Shown here piece after piece: positions 15,946-24,700 of a stretch of DNA of 64,000 nucleotides. The stretch's first letter is position 1. Each line of letters begins with the position of its first letter. The position numbers and the translations under genes are program-made. Below the pieces are notes generated by a model that was given only the letters and a program-made list of their open reading frames with translations, searched no databases and was not told where the DNA came from. The stretch lies in assembly GCA_944390865.1 (NCBI GenBank), contig CALXRC010000001.1, positions 1-64,000 of the forward strand, given 5' to 3'. The stretch comes from an uncultured Spirochaetales bacterium. GTDB taxonomy: Bacteria > Spirochaetota > Spirochaetia > Sphaerochaetales > Sphaerochaetaceae.

Positions 15946-16544
15946 ACACCGCTGTTCTCGTCTCTGGCGGAGGCACAAATCTTGAAGCAGTCCTCACGGC
16001 TGTCGAGAACAAGACAATCAGGAGCGCGCGTGTGGCTCTTGTAGCTGCTGACCGCCCCGGCTGCTATGCCCTGAAAAGAGCAGAGCTCCACAACGTCCCG
16101 CATCTCTGTCTGGACCGCAGAAGCCTCGGGAAAAAATGTTTTGAGGCAGCCTTGAAAAAGGCAGTTGAAGAGCATGAATGCCGGCTCATTGTCCTGGCAG
16201 GCTTTCTGTCCATTCTCTCAGAAGACTTCGTCAGGGCCTTTGAAGGGAGGATAATCAACATACATCCTTCCCTCATACCCTCCTTCTGCGGAGACGGGTT
16301 TTATGGCCTTAAGGTGCATCAGGCCGCCCTCGAACGCGGCGTGAAGATCACAGGCGCCACTGTACATCTTGTCAATGAGATTACAGATGGTGGTAAAATA
16401 CTCTTGCAGAAGGCGGTAGAGGTGAAGGACGGAGACAGTCCGGAGAGCCTTCAGGAAAGAGTCATGAGAGAAGCCGAGCACATCATCCTGCCGCAGGCAG
16501 TGGAGATGATGGCAGCAGAGCTTCAGAAAGAGGAGGATGTATGA
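15939..16544 (+). CDS. purN: GAR transformylase PurN
   Basis: Folate-dependent phosphoribosylglycinamide formyltransferase, 201 residues. The start VLVSGGGTNLEAV binds the substrate phosphate. NIHPSLIPSFCG carries the catalytic Asn and His. GATVHLVNEITDGG carries the conserved His and Asp region. LAGFLSILSEDFV is a further family stretch. It overlaps purM by seven bases and the next gene by four (ATGA). No formate-dependent PurT is seen, so this is presumably the only GAR transformylase of the locus. Confidence 0.94.
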   Translation: MVNTAVLVSGGGTNLEAVLTAVENKTIRSARVALVAADRPGCYALKRAELHNVPHLCLDRRSLGKKCFEAALKKAVEEHECRLIVLAGFLSILSEDFVRAFEGRIINIHPSLIPSFCGDGFYGLKVHQAALERGVKITGATVHLVNEITDGGKILLQKAVEVKDGDSPESLQERVMREAEHIILPQAVEMMAAELQKEEDV

Positions 16545-17221
16545 CAATCAGCGAGTATTTCACATCAAGAAAGTATCCTGGAAGAGTTATCATCGCAGGC
16601 AGCACTGCCAGCGGGAAGAGCGTGCTCTGCTATGCCATCATGGGCAGAAGCGAAAACAGCCGCAACCGTGTGTTTGCCTTTGATGATGAGGGAAAGCTCC
16701 AGACCAGAGTCTTTGATGAGTCAAAGGTCTCAGACCCGTCGCTCATTATCTACAATGCCATGAGGCAGACAGGAAACAGCATTATCCTGACAAACGGCAG
16801 CCAGACAGACCTGATTTATGATGAACTTGAAAACGGCAGAAGCTTTGAAGACGCTGTCATCAAAATGTCTTACGAGCCGGATGAGCCGAACTGGACCAGC
16901 AGAATCAGCGCACTGTTTGATGAGGAGACTTCCTCCTACCAGCTTGCAGTTGTCAGGAAAGAGGGAGATGCGACTGGACGCGTGATTTACAAGTACCCGC
17001 AGCAGAAAGGCTATGGACACTGTATCCACACATATCTTGAAAGCGATGACGACAGCCTGCTTCCACCCTTCACAAAGGATCCGGAAAGACTGAATCTGCC
17101 GGACTCGCTGGCAGAACTCACATCCCAGCTGTGGAATTCGCTGGACCAGGAAAACAAGATCTCGCTCTTCGTGCAGGTGGGCGATGAGATGACAATCCTC
17201 AACAAGAACAATGGAGACTGA
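16541..17221 (+). CDS. purO: archaeal-type IMP cyclohydrolase (PurO-like)
   Basis: A 226-residue protein resembling the IMP cyclohydrolase family first known from archaea. The N-terminus YPGRVIIAG followed by YAIMGRSENSRNRVF is the family hallmark, and later segments such as NDN-like TNGSQTD and MSYEPDEPNWTSRIS fit. It would close FAICAR to IMP, the last step of the pathway. Position supports this: AGGAGG lies four bases before its start, it overlaps purN by four bases, and the following gene is an AICAR transformylase that lacks its own cyclohydrolase domain. The family is confident; activity is inferred. Confidence 0.8.
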   Translation: MTISEYFTSRKYPGRVIIAGSTASGKSVLCYAIMGRSENSRNRVFAFDDEGKLQTRVFDESKVSDPSLIIYNAMRQTGNSIILTNGSQTDLIYDELENGRSFEDAVIKMSYEPDEPNWTSRISALFDEETSSYQLAVVRKEGDATGRVIYKYPQQKGYGHCIHTYLESDDDSLLPPFTKDPERLNLPDSLAELTSQLWNSLDQENKISLFVQVGDEMTILNKNNGD

Positions 17222-17223
17222 GA

Positions 17224-18393
17224 GTGGAAACCCTGACACTTAAATACGGCTGCAATCCAAACCAGGCAAACGCTTCTGTCAGCTGTGAAGGAAAACTTCC
17301 TGTAACTGTTCTCAACGGACGCCCGGGCTACATCAATCTGCTTGATGCCCTGAACGGCTGGCAGCTTGTCAGCGAGCTGCAGAAGGCCACTGGCCTGGCT
17401 GCGGCGGCAAGTTTCAAGCATGTCTCGCCTGCCGGAGCCGCTGTGGCTCTTGAGCTTGATGAAACCGAGCGCAGAATGTACATGGTCAGCCCAAAGGCAG
17501 AACTCTCGCCTGTCGCCACAGCCTACGTCAGGGCAAGAGGCGCTGACAGGATGAGTTCATTCGGCGACTTCATCGCCCTGTCGGAGCAGTGCGACCTGTC
17601 CTGCGCAAAGATAATCAGCAGAGAAGTGAGCGACGGAGTCGTTGCTCCTTCATACAGCGAAGAGGCGCTTAAGCTGCTCAGCGCGAAGCGCAGAGGAAGC
17701 TATGTCGTGCTTCAGATGGACAAAAGCTATGTGCCTCCTGTCAGGGAGACCAGAGTTGTATACGGAATAACATTCACGCAGGATCATAACAGCTTTATCC
17801 CTTCGGACAGGGATTTCAGCAGCATCGTCACAAAAAACAAGGAGCTTCCCCAGTGGGCACGCCGGGATCTCACTGTCGCGCTGTGCGCCCTTAAATACAC
17901 TCAGTCAAACTCTGTCTGCTACGCTTTCCGCGGGCAGACAATCGGTGTGGGCGCCGGTCAGCAGAGCAGGATACACTGCACAAGGCTGGCCGGAGACAAG
18001 GCAGACCTGTGGCTTCTCAGGCATCATGAGAAAGTGCTCAGCCTCCCATTCCTGCCGGATCTCAGCCGCAACGACAAGGACAATGTCATCGAACAGTACC
18101 TTGCCGAGGAAAAAGAGGAAGATGTCACAGCAGACTGGCAGAAGTATTTTGAGCACAGGCCTGAAGAGCTGACAAAAGAGGAAAAGAAGGCCTGGCTCAG
18201 GAAGGCAAAGGGAGTCAGCCTCGCCTCAGACGCCTTCTTCCCCTTCCGCGACAATATCGACAGAGCGGCCAGAAGCGGAGTCAGCTACGTAAGCGAGCCA
18301 GGCGGATCCGTGAGAGATGACATCGTAATCCAGGCCGCAGACGAACACGGCATGACAATGTGCTTCACATCAGTGAGGCTTTTCCACCACTAA
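17224..18393 (+). CDS. purH: AICAR formyltransferase domain protein (PurH lacking the cyclohydrolase domain)
   Basis: A 389-residue stand-alone AICAR transformylase. Its start, LKYGCNPNQANASV, is where the transformylase half begins inside normal PurH. ASFKHVSPAGAAV carries the catalytic Lys-His, and SVCYAFRGQTIGVGAGQQSR with the late SDAFFPFRDNID are also diagnostic. The roughly 200-residue MGS-like IMP cyclohydrolase domain that normally precedes it is missing; the PurO-like protein immediately upstream should supply that step. The start is GTG at 17224, with GGAG upstream. This form is sometimes called PurV. Confidence 0.9.
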   Translation: METLTLKYGCNPNQANASVSCEGKLPVTVLNGRPGYINLLDALNGWQLVSELQKATGLAAAASFKHVSPAGAAVALELDETERRMYMVSPKAELSPVATAYVRARGADRMSSFGDFIALSEQCDLSCAKIISREVSDGVVAPSYSEEALKLLSAKRRGSYVVLQMDKSYVPPVRETRVVYGITFTQDHNSFIPSDRDFSSIVTKNKELPQWARRDLTVALCALKYTQSNSVCYAFRGQTIGVGAGQQSRIHCTRLAGDKADLWLLRHHEKVLSLPFLPDLSRNDKDNVIEQYLAEEKEEDVTADWQKYFEHRPEELTKEEKKAWLRKAKGVSLASDAFFPFRDNIDRAARSGVSYVSEPGGSVRDDIVIQAADEHGMTMCFTSVRLFHH

Positions 18394-18412
18394 GGAAAAC
18401 AAGGAGAGGATC

Positions 18413-19681
18413 TTGAATATTCTTGTACTCGGATCAGGAGGCAGGGAAAGTGCTGTTGTCCAGGCCCTGTCAAAGCCCGGGCGGACTGTATACGCCCTGC
18501 CGGGAAACGGAGGCATTGAACACTGCCTGCCCGGTTCGGTCATGGATAAGGCTGCTGTGCTGCAGGCCTGCAGGGAAAACAGCATTTCATTCTGCGTCGT
18601 CACGCCGGATGACCCGCTTGCAATAGGCATGTGCGACTATCTTGAGGCAAACGGAATTCCCTGCTTCGGACCAGGCCGGAAAGCTGCCAGAATCGAATCA
18701 AGCAAGGCTTTCTCGAAGGCGCTGATGAAAAAATACGGCATACCGACAGCTGAAGCGGAAGTCTTCTCTGACCTCAGCCAGGCTCTGGATTACATACATA
18801 ACCTGAAATCATTCCCCGCCGTCATAAAGGCAGACGGTCTGGCTCTCGGAAAAGGAGTTGTGATAGCCCGGACTGCAGCCGAGGCAGAAGAGGCTCTCAG
18901 GCAGATGATGGAGGAAGGACGCTTTGGAGAGGCAGGACGGACTGTCGTAATTGAGGAATTTCTCACCGGCCCTGAGGTGTCAGTGCTCTCATTCACTGAC
19001 GGCAGGACAATCGTCCCGATGGTCTCTTCCATGGATCATAAGAGAGCCTGGGACGATGACAGGGGGCCGAACACAGGAGGAATGGGAACTGTGGCTCCCA
19101 ATCCTTACTATACTCCGGACATTGCAGCAGAATGCATGGAAAGAATTTTCCTGCCGACAATAAGGGCAATGGAAAGCGAAGGCTGCCCCTTCTCCGGCTG
19201 CCTCTATTTCGGACTGATGCTGACAGAACAGGGGCCGAAAGTCATTGAGTACAATGCACGTTTCGGCGACCCTGAGACCCAGGTCGTCCTTCCGCTGCTT
19301 GAAAGCGATCTTCTGAAAATAATGACTGCCTGCAGAAACGGCACGCTGGCTGAGGAAGAGGTCAGGTTCTCATCAGACAGTGCCTGCTGTCTCGTGCTTG
19401 CGAGCAAAGGCTATCCCGGCCCTTATGAGAAAGGCAGGGAAATAACGGCTGATCCCGGCATCAGGAGTTCAGTCATGATTGCAGGGGCATGCATGAAGGA
19501 CGGCAGGCTTGTCACCTCAGGAGGAAGAGTGCTCGGACTTGTCGCAAAGGCAAAGGATCTTAAAAGTGCGGTAGACCAGGTCTACAGTGACTGTGACAGA
19601 ATCCACTTTGACGGCAAGCAGTACAGAAAGGACATTGGCGCGAAAGCGCTGGAGGCATATGGTATACAGAATCTACGTTGA
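18413..19681 (+). CDS. purD: phosphoribosylamine-glycine ligase PurD
   Basis: GAR synthetase, an ATP-grasp enzyme of 422 residues. The N-terminal MNILVLGSGGRESAV binds the substrate, IKADGLALGKGVVIA is the ATP-grasp Lys loop, and GPNTGGMGTVAPNPYY and IEYNARFGDPETQ (metal ligands Glu, Asn) complete the active site. The start is TTG at 18413 with AAGGAGAGG directly upstream. Its final 23 bases overlap the start of purL. Confidence 0.95.
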   Translation: MNILVLGSGGRESAVVQALSKPGRTVYALPGNGGIEHCLPGSVMDKAAVLQACRENSISFCVVTPDDPLAIGMCDYLEANGIPCFGPGRKAARIESSKAFSKALMKKYGIPTAEAEVFSDLSQALDYIHNLKSFPAVIKADGLALGKGVVIARTAAEAEEALRQMMEEGRFGEAGRTVVIEEFLTGPEVSVLSFTDGRTIVPMVSSMDHKRAWDDDRGPNTGGMGTVAPNPYYTPDIAAECMERIFLPTIRAMESEGCPFSGCLYFGLMLTEQGPKVIEYNARFGDPETQVVLPLLESDLLKIMTACRNGTLAEEEVRFSSDSACCLVLASKGYPGPYEKGREITADPGIRSSVMIAGACMKDGRLVTSGGRVLGLVAKAKDLKSAVDQVYSDCDRIHFDGKQYRKDIGAKALEAYGIQNLR

Positions 19682-22600
19682 GAAGAAGGAAGGCTTCAGA
19701 CAGGAGGCAGACAACCTGCGCTGCGATCTTGAGTCAGCCCTCGGCATCAGGCTTCCCCTGCTGAGGATAATCAACCGCTATGATGTGGAGAACATTTCCC
19801 GTCAGCTGTTTGAGAAAGCAGCGGAAACGGTTTTCAGTGAAAAAAGCGTGGATGTCACCTACACCAGCCTCCCGGAAAGCGGATCATGCTTTGCAGTATG
19901 CCCGCTGCCCGGACAGTTTGATCTGCGCAGCCATTCAGCCGCCGAGTGCATCTCCTTCATAGATCCCCAGGCCAGGGTAGAAGTGAAAGCCGCAAAGGTG
20001 TATCTGCTGGACAAGACAGAACCGGAAGTCCTTGAAAGAATAAAGAAATATGTCATCAACCCGGTTGAAGCCGCTGAAGACAGCCTGGACGAGGTGGAGA
20101 CCCTGGACAGGAGCTGCGAAGTCAAGACCTCCGTCAGAACTCTCACAGGCTTCACGAAACTGTCTGACGATGAGCTTGAGAAGCTGCTGCATGAACTCTC
20201 GCTCGCAATGGATGCCGATGATCTGGCCTGTCTGAGAGATTACTTTGCCTCTGTCGGACGGGATCCCACTATCACTGAAATAAGAGTATGCGACACATAC
20301 TGGTCAGATCACTGCCGCCACACAACCTTCCAGACAAAACTTGAGAATATCCGCTTTGAGGACAGCAGCGCACAGGCAATGTACCAGGAGTATCTGTCAT
20401 TAAGACAGAAGCTCGGATGCACAAAGCCTGTGACGCTGATGGATGCCGCCACAATAGGAGCACGCTGGCTGAAGGCAGAGGGAAAGCTGATACAGCTTGA
20501 TGAGAGCGAGGAGATCAACGCTTGCTCAATCAAGGTGAAAGTCACATTCCAGGACCGCAGTCAGGAAGACTATCTGCTGATGTTCAAGAATGAAACGCAC
20601 AACCACCCCACCGAGATAGAACCCTTCGGAGGAGCTGCCACCTGCATTGGGGGTGCAATCAGGGACCCTCTTTCCGGCAGGGCCTATGTCTATCAGGCAA
20701 TGAGAATCACAGGCAGCGGAGATGTGACGGCCCCTGTATCTTCCACGCTGGAAGGCAAGCTTGCCCAGAAGAAGATCGGACAGACGTCCAGTGCAGGCTA
20801 CAGCTCATACGGCAACCAGATCGGACTGGCAACAGGACTCGTGGATGAAATCTATCACCCGGGCTACATTGCAAAGCATATGGAACTCGGCGCGGTAGTC
20901 GCAGCAGCAAAGGCCGCAGATGTAAGGCGCAGCCGTCCTGAGCCCGGAGATGTCGTCATCCTTACAGGAGGGAGGACAGGACGCGATGGAATCGGAGGCG
21001 CCACAGGCTCGTCAAAGAGCCATAACAGCACCTCTGTCGATACAGCCTGCGCAGAGGTCCAGAAAGGCAACGCGCCGGAAGAACGCAAGCTCCAGCGTCT
21101 TTTCCGCAACCCCGCAGCCCAGCACATGATAAAGCGCTGCAATGATTTCGGTGCAGGCGGAGTTGCAGTGGCCATCGGAGAACTGGCTGCCGGCCTTGAG
21201 ATCAATCTGGACAGGGTTCCCAGGAAATACCAGGGTCTTGACGGGACAGAGCTTGCCATCTCTGAAAGCCAGGAGCGCATGGCAGTCGTCGTCTCAGCAG
21301 AAGATGCCCCTGCCTTTCTCAGTCTTGCAGAAAGCGAAAATCTTGAAGCGACTGCAGTGGCTGAAGTGACAGAGGAGCCCGTGCTGAAAATGACCTGGGC
21401 AGGAAAGACCATTGTCTGTCTGGACAGATGGTTCCTGGACACGAACGGAGCCGGGAAGACAGCTGAGGTCCTTGTCTCAAAGCCCGCAGAGGTCAGCAGG
21501 GACGAGTCTGACCTGAAGACAGCTCTCTCAAGCCTGAAGTTCTGCTCACGGCAGGGCCTTGCAGAACGGTTTGACTCAACCATCGGAGCGGGAACAGTGA
21601 TCATGCCCTTCGGCGGCAGATATCAGAAGACGCCATCCCAGATAATGGCAGCCCTTATCCCGGATGAGCACAGGAGAGCGAGGACAGCAAGCCTCTTCAG
21701 CTACGGCTTTGATCCGGACTATACAGAAGCTGATCCCTTCGGCGGTGCCTATGATGCTGTTTTCACCTCAGTCGCAAAGCTTGTCGCAGCAGGCAGCAGC
21801 AGAAAAAACTGCTGTCTCTCTCTTCAGGAGTTCTTCGGCAGGACCGGAAGGAATCCGGAGCGCTGGGGACGTGTTCTGGCCGCACTGCTTGGAGCACTCC
21901 GGGCCCAGCTTGATCTGGAGACGGCGGCCATAGGCGGAAAAGACAGCATGTCAGGAACCTTTGAAGATCTCAATGTTCCAAACACTCTTGTCTCCTTTGC
22001 CATAAACACGCTGGATGCAGACAGAATAATCACAAATGACATGAAGAAGGCAGGCAGCTTTGTCTATCTGGTGCGCCAGGAGGCACAGGAAAGCCCGGCA
22101 GACTTTCTGGACAGGACTGAGGCTCTGCTGAAGGAGACAAAAGCCCTCTCTGCCTGCTATGTGGAACACGGACGTCCTGATGTGGCAATCGCCAGAATGT
22201 GCTTCGGCTCAATGATCGGCTTCCAGCCGCTTTCAGACCTTTCCTTCTGCAGGGAGCATGCGTTCATCATTGAGACAGAGACGGAAACAGACAAGGCTGT
22301 GCTGGCAGGCGTCACAGCTGACAGCGGATGCTTCGGCTCCTTCACACTGACTGAGCTTCTCGAGGCCTGGCAGAAAACGCTTGAAGGAGTCTATCCGCAG
22401 CATGTGGAACAGGAAGGCAGCGTGCACAGCATCACAAGCACTGCCGCATGCACTCATCCCCACAGCCGCATCAGCTGTGCAAAGCCAAGAGTGCTCATAC
22501 CTGTTTTCCCGGGAACGAACTGCGAATATGACACAGCTCTTGCCTTTGAGAGGGCAGGAGCCAGACCTGAGACCTTTATCATCAACAACCTTGATGAGCA

Positions 22601-23279
22601 GCATCTTGCTGAAAGCATCAGAAGCTTTGCAGCCAGGGTGAGCGAAAGCCAGATCCTTTTCATTCCGGGAGGCTTTTCCGGAGGCGATGAGCCGGACGGT
22701 TCCGGCAAGTTCATCACAGCCTTCATGCGCAACAGCGCCGTGATGGATGAGATAATGAAGCTGCTGAATGTCAGAGACGGTCTTGCCGGAGGCATATGCA
22801 ACGGCTTTCAGGCCCTGATCAAGCTCGGTCTGCTGCCTTATGGGGAGTTCCGCCCTGCCAGAGCTGACAGCCCCACCCTGACGTACAACAGAATCGCACG
22901 CCACCAGTCAAAGCTTGTCGAGACACGCATCTGCTCCAGACTCAGTCCATGGCTGAGCCGGTACGAGCTCGGACAGGTGCAGATGGTTCCGGTAAGCCAT
23001 GGAGAAGGACGGTTCATCGCATCAGAAGATGAACTGAGGATGCTGGAAGCAAACGGACAGATCTGCACGCAGTACACCTCCCCTGACGGGCTGGCTTCAA
23101 TGGATGTGAGATACAACCCAAACGGGTCAGCAATGGCTGTTGAGGGACTGTGCTCGCCTGACGGAAGAGTTTTCGGACGCATGGGACATATAGAACGGTG
23201 CTATAATGAGCTGTACAGGAATGTGGTCAGCACAAGCTGCTCTTCATTCTTCGAAGGTGCTGTGGAATACTTCAGATAG
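19659..23279 (+). CDS. purL: phosphoribosylformylglycinamidine synthase, single-chain PurL
   Basis: A 1206-residue FGAM synthetase that combines the synthetase and glutaminase parts, so separate PurS and PurQ are not needed. It has an N-terminal PurS-like region, then a linker with TYWSDHCRHTTF (conserved in all PurL). The FKNETHNHPTEIEPFGGAAT segment and the DFGAGG region are catalytic. The C-terminal class I amidotransferase runs from PRVLIPVFPGTNCEYD with the nucleophile Cys in GGICNGFQAL. I place the start at ATG 19659 (MVYRIYVEKK), preceded closely by GGAGG; longer frames upstream lie inside purD. Confidence 0.94.
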   Translation: MVYRIYVEKKEGFRQEADNLRCDLESALGIRLPLLRIINRYDVENISRQLFEKAAETVFSEKSVDVTYTSLPESGSCFAVCPLPGQFDLRSHSAAECISFIDPQARVEVKAAKVYLLDKTEPEVLERIKKYVINPVEAAEDSLDEVETLDRSCEVKTSVRTLTGFTKLSDDELEKLLHELSLAMDADDLACLRDYFASVGRDPTITEIRVCDTYWSDHCRHTTFQTKLENIRFEDSSAQAMYQEYLSLRQKLGCTKPVTLMDAATIGARWLKAEGKLIQLDESEEINACSIKVKVTFQDRSQEDYLLMFKNETHNHPTEIEPFGGAATCIGGAIRDPLSGRAYVYQAMRITGSGDVTAPVSSTLEGKLAQKKIGQTSSAGYSSYGNQIGLATGLVDEIYHPGYIAKHMELGAVVAAAKAADVRRSRPEPGDVVILTGGRTGRDGIGGATGSSKSHNSTSVDTACAEVQKGNAPEERKLQRLFRNPAAQHMIKRCNDFGAGGVAVAIGELAAGLEINLDRVPRKYQGLDGTELAISESQERMAVVVSAEDAPAFLSLAESENLEATAVAEVTEEPVLKMTWAGKTIVCLDRWFLDTNGAGKTAEVLVSKPAEVSRDESDLKTALSSLKFCSRQGLAERFDSTIGAGTVIMPFGGRYQKTPSQIMAALIPDEHRRARTASLFSYGFDPDYTEADPFGGAYDAVFTSVAKLVAAGSSRKNCCLSLQEFFGRTGRNPERWGRVLAALLGALRAQLDLETAAIGGKDSMSGTFEDLNVPNTLVSFAINTLDADRIITNDMKKAGSFVYLVRQEAQESPADFLDRTEALLKETKALSACYVEHGRPDVAIARMCFGSMIGFQPLSDLSFCREHAFIIETETETDKAVLAGVTADSGCFGSFTLTELLEAWQKTLEGVYPQHVEQEGSVHSITSTAACTHPHSRISCAKPRVLIPVFPGTNCEYDTALAFERAGARPETFIINNLDEQHLAESIRSFAARVSESQILFIPGGFSGGDEPDGSGKFITAFMRNSAVMDEIMKLLNVRDGLAGGICNGFQALIKLGLLPYGEFRPARADSPTLTYNRIARHQSKLVETRICSRLSPWLSRYELGQVQMVPVSHGEGRFIASEDELRMLEANGQICTQYTSPDGLASMDVRYNPNGSAMAVEGLCSPDGRVFGRMGHIERCYNELYRNVVSTSCSSFFEGAVEYFR

Positions 23280-23288
23280 GAGGATGCT

Positions 23289-23966
23289 GTGGTGGATGCA
23301 AACAAAGCAAAGGCAGAGAACATGAGGATTGCAAAGGTCCTGAGAGCGCTTGAGAACAACAACATGAACGCAGTCTACGTCCAGACAAAGGAAGATGCCC
23401 TGAAGGTTGTCAAGCAGCTTGTTCCCCCTTCTTCAATGACAGGAACCGGAGGCTCGGCAACGCTGGCCCAGTGCGGAATAACCGATTACCTGAGAAAGGA
23501 AACAAACTACACGGACCGCGCACAGAAAGGCCTGAACAGAGACGAGGTCAGACGCAGGGACGGACTGATCTTCCTCAGCGACTGGTATCTTACTTCTGCC
23601 AACGCGATCACAGAGCATGGCGAGATATATCAGGTGGACGGAAGAAGCAACAGGATCAGTGCGCTGGCATTCGGGCCAGAGCATGTCATCATTGTCGCAG
23701 GAATCAACAAGATAGTCCCTCATCTGCGCGCAGCCGTAGAGAGAGTCAAGAGGCAGGCAGCTCCTGCCAACTGCATACGCCTTGACGTAGATTCAGTCTG
23801 CGCAAAGACAGGAGTCTGCGTGTCCCCCTCCTTTGACGAGAATGATCTCATGTGCCACGCCGACTGCGGGAACGGCACAATCTGCTGCAACACGCTGATC
23901 ATGAAGAGACAGAGAGTGAAAGGCAGGGTCACAGTCATCATAGTTGGAGAAGAGCTTGGCTATTAA
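23289..23966 (+). CDS. LUD-domain protein (LutC/YkgG family)
   Basis: A 225-residue protein of the LUD family (lactate-utilisation subunit C/YkgG). ALENNNMNAVYVQTKEDALKV, TGTGGSATLAQCGI and the GIKIG-like INKIVPHLRAAVERVK match the family. The C-terminus is Cys-rich (VCAKTGVCV ... MCHADCGNGTICC). LutA and LutB partners are not present here. The start is GTG at 23289 or 23292, both served by GGAGG. Its position nine bases after purL suggests co-transcription with the purine genes, but the biochemical link is unclear. Confidence 0.8.
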   Translation: MVDANKAKAENMRIAKVLRALENNNMNAVYVQTKEDALKVVKQLVPPSSMTGTGGSATLAQCGITDYLRKETNYTDRAQKGLNRDEVRRRDGLIFLSDWYLTSANAITEHGEIYQVDGRSNRISALAFGPEHVIIVAGINKIVPHLRAAVERVKRQAAPANCIRLDVDSVCAKTGVCVSPSFDENDLMCHADCGNGTICCNTLIMKRQRVKGRVTVIIVGEELGY

Positions 23967-24603
23967 GATTGACTGGACGGTTTTCCCCGGCAGGGACAAG
24001 CGAAAAGCCTTTACGGACAGGCTCATTCCTGAATCTCCGTTCAGGAGCGCAGGGGTGAGCATTCCCCAGGCAAGAAAGACAGCCTCAGCGCTTTCTCCGG
24101 ATGATGAGATCGAGTTTGAATACATAGAGGACATCATAGTGCGGGGAATAGTCATCTTCAGCGCACGCATCAGCTTTGAAGAGAAAAAGACGCTGATAGA
24201 GGCTTTTCTGCCCTTCCTCTGCAGCTGGATGGTCACTGACATTGTCTCCTCGTCACTCTGGTACAGAAAGGATGAGAAAAAGGACGTCTTTTCCTACTTT
24301 TTCTCCCTTATTGACAGAAAAGAGGAAATGACGCAGCGGCTCGGCATTGTCGCACTCATGGACAGGTCCTTCATGGATGAAGAGCACATTTCCCTGATGC
24401 TGGACAAGATCAGCGCAATACATACAGATCATTATCTTCTGAACATGGGCGCCGCCTGGTATTTCGCCTCAGCCTACACCCGCCTGCCCGACCTCGCCTA
24501 TGCCTGGTATCCCAGACTGGATGGCAGGATCAGGAAAATGGCAAGGCAGAAATGCAGGGATTCAAGACGCATTTCACAGCAGGACAAGCAGCGTCTCGGC
24601 TGA
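23956..24603 (+). CDS. AlkD-like DNA alkylation repair protein
   Basis: A 215-residue all-helical protein resembling the AlkD/AlkC HEAT-repeat alkylpurine glycosylase family. The features are FPGRDKRKAFTDRLIPES, a WMVTDIVSSSLWY segment (Trp/Asp region corresponding to VDxxA-like motifs) and LLNMGAAWYFASAY near the C-terminus with a late MARQKCRDS. I use TTG at 23956, which has GGAG six bases before it; a TTG at 23944 is alternative. It overlaps the LUD gene by 11 bases and closes the operon. Whether the catalytic Asp is retained needs alignment. Confidence 0.7.
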   Translation: MAIKIDWTVFPGRDKRKAFTDRLIPESPFRSAGVSIPQARKTASALSPDDEIEFEYIEDIIVRGIVIFSARISFEEKKTLIEAFLPFLCSWMVTDIVSSSLWYRKDEKKDVFSYFFSLIDRKEEMTQRLGIVALMDRSFMDEEHISLMLDKISAIHTDHYLLNMGAAWYFASAYTRLPDLAYAWYPRLDGRIRKMARQKCRDSRRISQQDKQRLG

Positions 24604-24639
24604 CGGCTGGAAAAAGTGAGCACTGAAGCGGAAATTCTG

Positions 24640-24676
24640 TTGACAATGTGTTTCTATATACAGTAATGTTTCTATA
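24640..24676 (+). promoter_or_regulatory. trpB promoter with tandem 10-base repeat
   Basis: A consensus TTGACA (24640-24645) and TAATGT (24664-24669) lie 18 bases apart. Two copies of TGTTTCTATA begin at 24649 and 24667, 18 bases apart on the same face. One lies in the spacer and one overlaps the -10, the arrangement expected for an operator. No attenuator or T-box is visible. Confidence 0.45.
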
Positions 24677-24700
24677 AACAAAAACACAGGAGACAGCATT

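Noticed and set aside
20864-21604. 246-codon minus-strand frame inside purL
   Set aside because: Antisense to conserved PurL catalytic sequence; Ser/Arg/Pro-rich low-complexity translation typical of shadow frames.
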